A stretch of DNA of 5,550 nt. Source: Nitrospiraceae bacterium (lineage in GTDB: Bacteria > Nitrospirota > Nitrospiria > Nitrospirales > Nitrospiraceae). The notes beneath the pieces were generated by a model, which made no database searches, was not told the DNA's origin, and saw nothing but the letters and a program-made list of their open reading frames with translations. The DNA lies in the NCBI GenBank assembly GCA_025934615.1, contig JAICXS010000160.1, positions 1 through 5,550 on the forward strand, in the 5' to 3' direction. Below, in pieces: positions 1 through 4,005 of the stretch (within the stretch, counting starts at the first letter, position 1; each line of letters starts with the position of its first letter). The translations under genes and the position numbers were made by a program.

Positions 1-58
1 CCACGAGCAGGACTGTGGTCAGTAACATGCACGCCTTGATGGCAAGGGACTTGACCAT
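1..58 (-). CDS. Partial CDS: N-terminus of an exported protein or lipoprotein
   Basis: An ATG at 58-56 opens a reading frame that stays open to the left edge, giving 19 codons (MVKSLAIKACMLLTTVLLV). The peptide has a short basic start (K3, K8) followed by a hydrophobic run, which is the look of a Sec signal peptide or lipoprotein leader. Its role cannot be told because the mature part lies outside the window. The ATG is the first possible start after an in-frame TAA at 79-77. No clear Shine-Dalgarno sequence precedes it; the upstream 20 bases are AT-rich. It lies 75 bases downstream of lpdA on the same strand, so it may be read from the same transcript. A chance ORF cannot be excluded with so few codons, but the signal-like composition supports a real gene. 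Confidence 0.55.
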   Translation of the reverse strand, partial: MVKSLAIKACMLLTTVLLV

Positions 59-133
59 GACAAAGTTTTTAAGTCTTTAATCGCAGAATCTCTTCATGAA
101 CTTAAAACTACGAACTCAACATTCAAGACAGTT

Positions 134-1552
134 TTATCGGCGGCGCGCCAAATGAATCGCCATGGAGTCCAGATCCTCGGCCGCTTCCATCACCCCTTCA
201 GATAAGGTCGGGTGAGCATGAATCATCTCGGCCACATCGGCTACTTTCGCGTGAAGTTGCATCGCGAGCGCCATTTCATGCACCACATCGGTGGCATGGG
301 CTCCCATGATATGCGCGCCGAGAATCTCGTCGGTCTTAGCATCGGCAATGATCTTGAACAGTCCGGTCGTCTCGCCTGTTCCTTGCGCCTTCCCTAGGCC
401 GGCATACCGGAAGCGGCCGACCTTGATCGCCGTCTCTGGATTGTCCCCTCGTGCCTGAGCCTCGTCACGAGCTTGCCGCTCAGTGACTCCCACACGCCCG
501 ATTTCGGGAAGGGTAAAGATTCCGGCCGGGACGACGCGATAATCGATCTCGCGTGCACGATCCAGGATATTTTCCGCCGCGACCTTGCCCTGCGCTGAGG
601 CCACATGTGCCAACATGGCTTTGCCGACGACGTCGCCGATCGCATAGACCCCGGGCACGTTGGTTTCCATACGCGCGTTGACCCGGATTTCGCCGCGCGG
701 GCCGACTTGTACGCCAATCGTGTCAAGTCCAATGCCCTTGGAATTAAACCCGCGTCCAACGGAGACCAGAACCTTTTCCGCCTCGACCACTGTACCGTCT
801 TTCAAAACCGCCTTGACCGAGCCACCTCCCCGCTCAAGTTTCTCGATGGTCGTACCGGTCTTGATCGTGACCCCCCGCTTCGTCAACTCCCGTGTCATCA
901 TGGAGGACATCTCTTCATCTTCCAGCGGCAGAACGCGCTCAAGAAGCTCGACTAGGGTGACCTGGGTTCCCATGCCGCTGTACAGCGCGGCGAATTCACA
1001 CCCTTCGACTCCCCCGCCGACGATCAAGAGGCTAGCGGGTATGGCCGTCGTATCGAGCGCCTCCTTACTTGTGATGATTTGCCGACCGTCGATGGGAAAC
1101 ATCGGCAGATTCGGCCATGACGAGCCGGTTGCGACGATGATCGCATCGCTTTCAAGGCGACTCTCGCTTCCATCTCGGTGAACGACCTTCACCGTTCTCT
1201 GATCGAGGATCTCTCCGGTTCCCTCGATATGCTGAATGCCCCAGGTCTTGAACAACATGGCGATGCCTTTGACAAGACCTTCGACGACTTTATTTTTGCG
1301 AGCCACCATCCTGGCCAAGTCGTACCCAACCGGGCCTTGAAGCGTCAGCCCGAAATCGGCGGCTTTCTTGGCCTTATCGCCCAACTCGACGACCGAGAGG
1401 AGTGCTTTACTTGGAATACATCCCCAGTTCAAGCAGACTCCGCCGAGGGCTTGATTCTCCACCACCGTCACGCGCGCCCCGAGTTGCGCGGCTCTGATGG
1501 CGGCTACATAACCGCCCGGTCCAGCGCCGATAATCGTAATGGATGTGGACAT
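134..1552 (-). CDS. lpdA: Dihydrolipoamide dehydrogenase (E3 / L protein)
   Basis: This 472-residue flavoprotein reoxidises protein-bound dihydrolipoamide with NAD+ in the cytoplasm. It serves the glycine cleavage system and, where present, 2-oxoacid dehydrogenases. Family features are all visible: an FAD-binding GAGPGG at residues 9-14; the redox disulfide in GGVCLNWGCIPSK (C40 and C45); an NAD-binding GGGVEG segment near 178-183 followed by a conserved acidic strand end; the second FAD motif AIGDV near 307-311; and the C-terminal HAHPTLSE motif, whose H447 and E452 form the active-site base pair. Length is normal for the family (about 460-480) and nothing is broken. The ATG start is fixed by the FAD motif only eight residues later, yet no good Shine-Dalgarno sequence precedes it. 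It follows gcvH by 71 bases on the same strand, which suggests joint transcription and use as the L protein of glycine cleavage. Confidence 0.97.
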   Translation of the reverse strand: MSTSITIIGAGPGGYVAAIRAAQLGARVTVVENQALGGVCLNWGCIPSKALLSVVELGDKAKKAADFGLTLQGPVGYDLARMVARKNKVVEGLVKGIAMLFKTWGIQHIEGTGEILDQRTVKVVHRDGSESRLESDAIIVATGSSWPNLPMFPIDGRQIITSKEALDTTAIPASLLIVGGGVEGCEFAALYSGMGTQVTLVELLERVLPLEDEEMSSMMTRELTKRGVTIKTGTTIEKLERGGGSVKAVLKDGTVVEAEKVLVSVGRGFNSKGIGLDTIGVQVGPRGEIRVNARMETNVPGVYAIGDVVGKAMLAHVASAQGKVAAENILDRAREIDYRVVPAGIFTLPEIGRVGVTERQARDEAQARGDNPETAIKVGRFRYAGLGKAQGTGETTGLFKIIADAKTDEILGAHIMGAHATDVVHEMALAMQLHAKVADVAEMIHAHPTLSEGVMEAAEDLDSMAIHLARRR

Positions 1553-1623
1553 AGGGTCTGAATGATCTATTGATGTGATGATTGAAGCCTAGAATCGATC
1601 GATCTCTTCAGCGGATCATGAAA
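1553..1623 (-). other. gcvH-lpdA intergenic spacer, no strong signals
   Basis: This 71-base spacer separates the gcvH stop from the lpdA start. It holds a 10-bp palindrome ATCGATCGAT at 1594-1603. There is no convincing terminator (no stem followed by a T run), no clear promoter, and no Shine-Dalgarno sequence close to the lpdA ATG. Read-through from gcvH into lpdA is the simplest reading. Confidence 0.5.
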
Positions 1624-2001
1624 TCATTTCTTCAAGAACTGCTCATACTGCGCGGCTGTCATCAATGCAGTGACCTGCCCCGGATCAGAGAGCTCGATCA
1701 CCGCGATCCATCCCTTCCCGTAAGGATCGGCATTGACGACCTCCGGATGATCTTTGAGGTTGGTATTCACGTTCACGATCTTTCCGCTCACCGGTGTGTA
1801 AATGCTGGAGGTTGTCTTCGTCGATTCGACCTCGCCGATCTGTTGCCCCGCGGCGACCGTCGTGCCGACCTTCGGCATATCGATAAACACGATATCGCCG
1901 AGAGCGTCTTGCGCAAAGTTGCTGATCCCCATCGTGGCTTGTTTTCCGTCGACGCGAATCCACTCATGTTCTTCATGATAGCGAAGATCTGTCGGTTCCA
2001 T
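1624..2001 (-). CDS. gcvH: Glycine cleavage system H protein
   Basis: This 125-residue protein carries the lipoyl arm that moves the aminomethyl group and electrons between the P, T and L proteins of the glycine cleavage system in the cytoplasm. The family pattern is clear: YHEEHEWIRVDG at residues 8-19, the GISNFAQDALGDIVFIDMP core at 25-43, and the lipoylation site EVESTKTTSSIY with the modified lysine at K62. A conserved GWIAVIEL strand follows near 97-104. Length matches the usual 120-130 residues and the protein looks intact. The ATG start is supported by AGAGAGGA ending three bases upstream. lpdA follows 71 bases downstream. gcvT and gcvP are not in the window. A GcvH-like protein that serves only as a lipoyl donor is an alternative role, but nothing in the sequence favours it. 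Confidence 0.96.
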   Translation of the reverse strand: MEPTDLRYHEEHEWIRVDGKQATMGISNFAQDALGDIVFIDMPKVGTTVAAGQQIGEVESTKTTSSIYTPVSGKIVNVNTNLKDHPEVVNADPYGKGWIAVIELSDPGQVTALMTAAQYEQFLKK

Positions 2002-2004
2002 ACG

Positions 2005-2010
2005 TCCTCT
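2005..2010 (-). promoter_or_regulatory. Shine-Dalgarno sequence of gcvH
   Basis: AGAGGA on the minus strand, within AGAGAGGA, lies three to four bases upstream of the gcvH ATG at 2001-1999. It sits just outside the palindromic element, so folding of that element could affect ribosome access. Confidence 0.7.
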
Positions 2011-2016
2011 CTAGAC

Positions 2017-2133
2017 GGCTGCTGGAAAAGCCCTTCAGCGGCGTTCTCAGGCGCGTAGCCTCCAACACGTACACGATAGTACGCCTCGGAAGTTAGGCTC
2101 CCTGCGATCTTGCTGGCAAACTTTTGAACAGCC
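2017..2133. repeat. Palindromic intergenic element of about 117 bp (REP/MITE-like)
   Basis: The segment is a nested imperfect palindrome. The ends are GGCTGCTGGAAAAG (2017-2030) and CTTTTGAACAGCC (2121-2133), which pair imperfectly. Further in, CAGC (2036-2039) pairs with GCTG (2112-2115). Next, AGCCT..AAC (2057-2066) pairs with GTTAGGCT (2092-2099). The apex is CGTAC (2068-2072) and GTACG (2079-2083) around a six-base loop. No convincing protein is encoded across it. The layout matches a short non-autonomous dispersed element. From memory it resembles a repeat found in many Nitrospira intergenic regions, in which the AACAGCC and CAGCAGCC ends and an internal GAACGCCGCTG are typical; that likeness was not checked. 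It lies between the lipoprotein gene and gcvH, and its left end is five bases from the gcvH AGAGAGGA. A transcribed copy would fold into a long hairpin. Confidence 0.75.
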
Positions 2134-2170
2134 TATAATTGAATGGCAATATTGTGTGCGCGAGCTTATT

Positions 2171-3403
2171 TTAGTTTCTCTGGTAAATCAAGCCGATGTC
2201 CGTCCCCAGCTCCGCTCGGTCTGCCTCTAAGGAAATCCCTCGCGGCCCTACTCCTTCCGTTCCTATCGGAATGGTTGTCCATATTCGGTCTGCGCGTCCT
2301 AAGAGTCCTTTCATCTGTTCAAGCACGATGGAGGTCGGAGACCCATTGACTCCAGATGTAGCGGCGGGGGAGGACGGCCGAAGCAGAAAATATTGGAACC
2401 GACGTTTGGCTTCGAGCAAATCTTCTCCATACCTCACGAGCGCCGCGCGAGGATCCGTGACGGCCTCGCGATGAACCTCCAGCGCCGTATGCACCGTGTT
2501 TCCACGCAAGCGCATCGCACGGCTAAGCCGTCCGAGAATTTTCATTCGTTCGCGGGCTTTCCAACCGGTCCAATGCCAGAACTCAGCCGGTAATGGTTCC
2601 GCGCCTTCGCCCGATCTCGCACTCTGCCCCGTGGACTTGGCAGGAGTGAAGAGCCGAGCCGGTTCCAGGCGAGTCTGAAAGTCCCGCTCGAACGCCTGAA
2701 CAGCAAACACACTGAATCCATCATAGGGGCCGACCGGCACGTCGTTGCGAAACAGGATGCCATCTGCACCGGTATCTACGAGATCGGTCAACAGCCCGAC
2801 TAAATATTCCTGAAAAGCGGGATGGAACAAATCCATATAAGGCGACAGCCGCAATTGACGATGGACGGGATCGTACGAACGATCCAGCCAGGCCAGTGAC
2901 CGATCCACCCAGTTGATCCGGCGAGGAGATACGGCGGCAACGACCGACAGTCCCTGCCGATGCGCGCTCGGGATCAGTTCGCCGAATAGATCTCTGATCG
3001 TCCGAGCCCACTGCGATGTAAAATAAATACCACTCGCACGGCGATCATCTTCTGCGGCGATTCGATTGGACTCTGTGCTGGTCCCGATATCGAGTAGCAC
3101 CATCGTGATGCCGCCTTGCATGAGACGTTGAATCCATTGTTCCAATTCCTGGACAGGCGGCACGTCCTGCGGTGCAACGATCAAGGCCGTGACACCCCTG
3201 ATCATCGTGGTGGATTCAGGCAGCGCAGCAGGCGGGATGGGGGGAGCGTATTGGGCAGCCTGTGTGCGAATCATTGCGGAAGAGGTAGAGGGAATACGAG
3301 AAGGCCGTTCCTGGACAGCGCAACCCATCTGACAGACCAGCAATCCGACAAGTAGTCCCACGCTGATACGCTGCCAGGACCTACTTGCCGGGAAGAGATT
3401 CAA
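2171..3403 (-). CDS. Predicted lipoprotein with PgaB C-terminal-like (GHL) hydrolase domain
   Basis: This is a 410-residue predicted exported lipoprotein. A basic start (R8, R12), a hydrophobic segment at 13-24 and a Cys at 28 after QMG give a signal peptide with a non-standard lipobox. Residues 30-65 are a Pro/Ser/Thr-rich linker. From about 69 to the end the sequence follows the TIM-barrel glycoside-hydrolase-like domain of PgaB, which binds and cuts poly-N-acetylglucosamine. GIYFTSQWARTIRDLFGEL (125-143) corresponds to the ALYFPN...DLF region, LSPYMDLFHPAF (186-197) to the LSPF region, and DGILFRND (214-221) to DGILFHDD. The N-terminal deacetylase domain of PgaB is absent. A likely place of action is the periplasmic face of the outer membrane. 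The TTG start follows the ndk stop codon directly and has AGGAG five bases upstream. The substrate is unknown; the assignment rests on motif likeness. Confidence 0.7.
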   Translation of the reverse strand: MNLFPASRSWQRISVGLLVGLLVCQMGCAVQERPSRIPSTSSAMIRTQAAQYAPPIPPAALPESTTMIRGVTALIVAPQDVPPVQELEQWIQRLMQGGITMVLLDIGTSTESNRIAAEDDRRASGIYFTSQWARTIRDLFGELIPSAHRQGLSVVAAVSPRRINWVDRSLAWLDRSYDPVHRQLRLSPYMDLFHPAFQEYLVGLLTDLVDTGADGILFRNDVPVGPYDGFSVFAVQAFERDFQTRLEPARLFTPAKSTGQSARSGEGAEPLPAEFWHWTGWKARERMKILGRLSRAMRLRGNTVHTALEVHREAVTDPRAALVRYGEDLLEAKRRFQYFLLRPSSPAATSGVNGSPTSIVLEQMKGLLGRADRIWTTIPIGTEGVGPRGISLEADRAELGTDIGLIYQRN

Positions 3404-3823
3404 CTATACTCCTAGCTCCATCGACGAGAAGAAATAATTAATTTCGACGCGCGCCGATTCCGCGGAATCGGAGCCGTGAACGGCATTGAATTCGATGTTC
3501 GTTCCATGGGCCGCGCGGATTGTGCCGGGAGCCGCCTTCGCCGGATCAGTCGCGCCCATCAATTCGCGATTGCGCTTGACCGCGTCTTTGCCTTCCAGCA
3601 CCAGCACGACGACCGGTCCCGATGCCATGAACGTCGTGAGACTGTCAAAGAATGGCCGCTGACGATGGACGGCATAGAACCCTTCCGCGACCGACTTCGA
3701 CATCCGCATCATCCGCACGGCCACCGGCTTTAATCCCGCCTTTTCGTACCGGCTGATAATGTCACCAATCGCATCCTTCTTCACCGCATCTGGCTTGATA
3801 ATCGCAAGTGTCTGCTCAGTCAT
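3404..3823 (-). CDS. ndk: Nucleoside diphosphate kinase
   Basis: This cytoplasmic enzyme transfers the gamma phosphate of ATP to nucleoside diphosphates through a phosphohistidine. From the chosen ATG it has 139 residues, normal for the family. TLAIIKPDAV (5-14) is the conserved N-terminal strand with K10, FFDSLTTFMASGP (58-70) is the Kpn-loop side, and NAVHGSDS (113-120) holds the catalytic H116. An odd point is RAAHG at 103-107, where most family members have R-A/G-D-Y/F. An in-frame TTG at 3841 would add six residues, but family alignment and the GGAGG at 3835-3839 favour the ATG at 3823-3821. A sigma70-like promoter lies about 60 bases upstream. The TAG stop is directly followed by the TTG of the lipoprotein gene, so the two are very likely one transcript. 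Confidence 0.96.
   Translation of the reverse strand: MTEQTLAIIKPDAVKKDAIGDIISRYEKAGLKPVAVRMMRMSKSVAEGFYAVHRQRPFFDSLTTFMASGPVVVLVLEGKDAVKRNRELMGATDPAKAAPGTIRAAHGTNIEFNAVHGSDSAESARVEINYFFSSMELGV
3409..3413 (-). promoter_or_regulatory. Shine-Dalgarno sequence of the PgaB-like lipoprotein gene, inside ndk
   Basis: AGGAG on the minus strand lies in the last codons of ndk, five bases before the TTG at 3403-3401. Good spacing and strength are what make the TTG the preferred start. The other in-frame options, GTG at codon 15 and TTG at codon 21, would remove the basic part of the signal peptide. Ribosomes finishing ndk would stop exactly where the next start begins, so translational coupling is likely. 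Confidence 0.75.
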
Positions 3824-3834
3824 AGTCTGCTCAT

Positions 3835-3839
3835 CCTCC
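3835..3839 (-). promoter_or_regulatory. Shine-Dalgarno sequence of ndk
   Basis: GGAGG on the minus strand lies 11 bases before the ATG at 3823-3821. The spacing is somewhat long, but this is the only strong ribosome-binding sequence nearby. It overlaps the alternative TTG at 3841-3839, which makes that earlier start unlikely. Confidence 0.6.
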
Positions 3840-3845
3840 AAAGTT

Positions 3846-3868
3846 CAACAAGTCAGCAAGTCAGTTGG
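3846..3868. repeat. Short tandem repeat in the ndk leader
   Basis: AAGTCAG occurs twice with an eight-base period between CAAC and GTTG. The segment falls in the predicted 5' untranslated region of ndk, between the -10 box and the Shine-Dalgarno sequence. It could be an operator-like or RNA element, or chance. Confidence 0.3.
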
Positions 3869-3879
3869 TAAAACGGACC

Positions 3880-3909
3880 ATTATAGTGACAGAGCCAAGG
3901 GCGGTTCAA
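3880..3909 (-). promoter_or_regulatory. Predicted sigma70-type promoter of ndk
   Basis: On the minus strand a perfect -10 box TATAAT (3885-3880) is preceded by TTGAAC (3909-3904) with an 18-base spacer. The -35 box matches four of six consensus positions. Transcription would begin near 3873, leaving a leader of about 50 bases before the ndk ATG. The lipoprotein gene would be read from the same promoter. Confidence 0.6.
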
Positions 3910-3964
3910 GGGTGCAGAAGCACCAAATACAGAGCGGCTGGTAGATAGAACAGGGAAAGAGTTA

Positions 3965-3999
3965 TGGGAAATGATATCCAGCTTTAGCCCAATTTCCCA
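3965..3999 (-). terminator. Possible weak terminator behind the RTX gene
   Basis: An eight-bp inverted repeat (TGGGAAAT at 3965-3972 and ATTTCCCA at 3992-3999) encloses a 19-base loop just past the stop codon at 4008-4006. On the minus strand it is followed by AACTCTTTCCC, which is only partly T-rich. It could end or slow transcription or protect the 3' end. The long loop and poor T run make it a weak intrinsic terminator. Confidence 0.35.
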
Positions 4000-4005
4000 C
4001 GTTTG

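Noticed and set aside
67..107. Eight-bp inverted repeat TTTTAAGT / ACTTAAAA between lpdA and the left-edge gene
   Set aside because: It is purely AT-rich apart from one pair, with a 25-base loop, and would be too unstable for a terminator; chance is likely in an AT-rich spacer.
605..1561. Several plus-strand open frames of 116-173 codons opposite lpdA
   Set aside because: They are antisense to a complete gene with all family motifs, have no recognisable domains and arise from codon bias on the other strand.
1594..1603. ATCGATCGAT palindrome between gcvH and lpdA
   Set aside because: It is a short repeat of a self-complementary tetramer, with no T run and no second copy, so there is no support for an operator or terminator.
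1582..2058. Plus-strand open frame of 158 codons opposite gcvH and running into the palindromic element
   Set aside because: It overlaps gcvH fully, has no family resemblance and reads into a dispersed-type repeat, so it is not a credible gene.
2134..2139. TATAAT on the plus strand at the edge of the palindromic element
   Set aside because: No -35 box lies at 16-18 bases; the nearby TTGAAC is only four bases away, and no plus-strand gene follows.
3820..3834. Tiny ORF (ATG to TGA, four codons) overlapping the ndk start
   Set aside because: Its ATG touches the GGAGG with no spacing, so ribosomes could not use it well; it is best explained by chance.
3824..3841. Earlier in-frame TTG start of ndk at 3841
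   Set aside because: The TTG overlaps the Shine-Dalgarno GGAGG itself and would add six residues not typical of the family.
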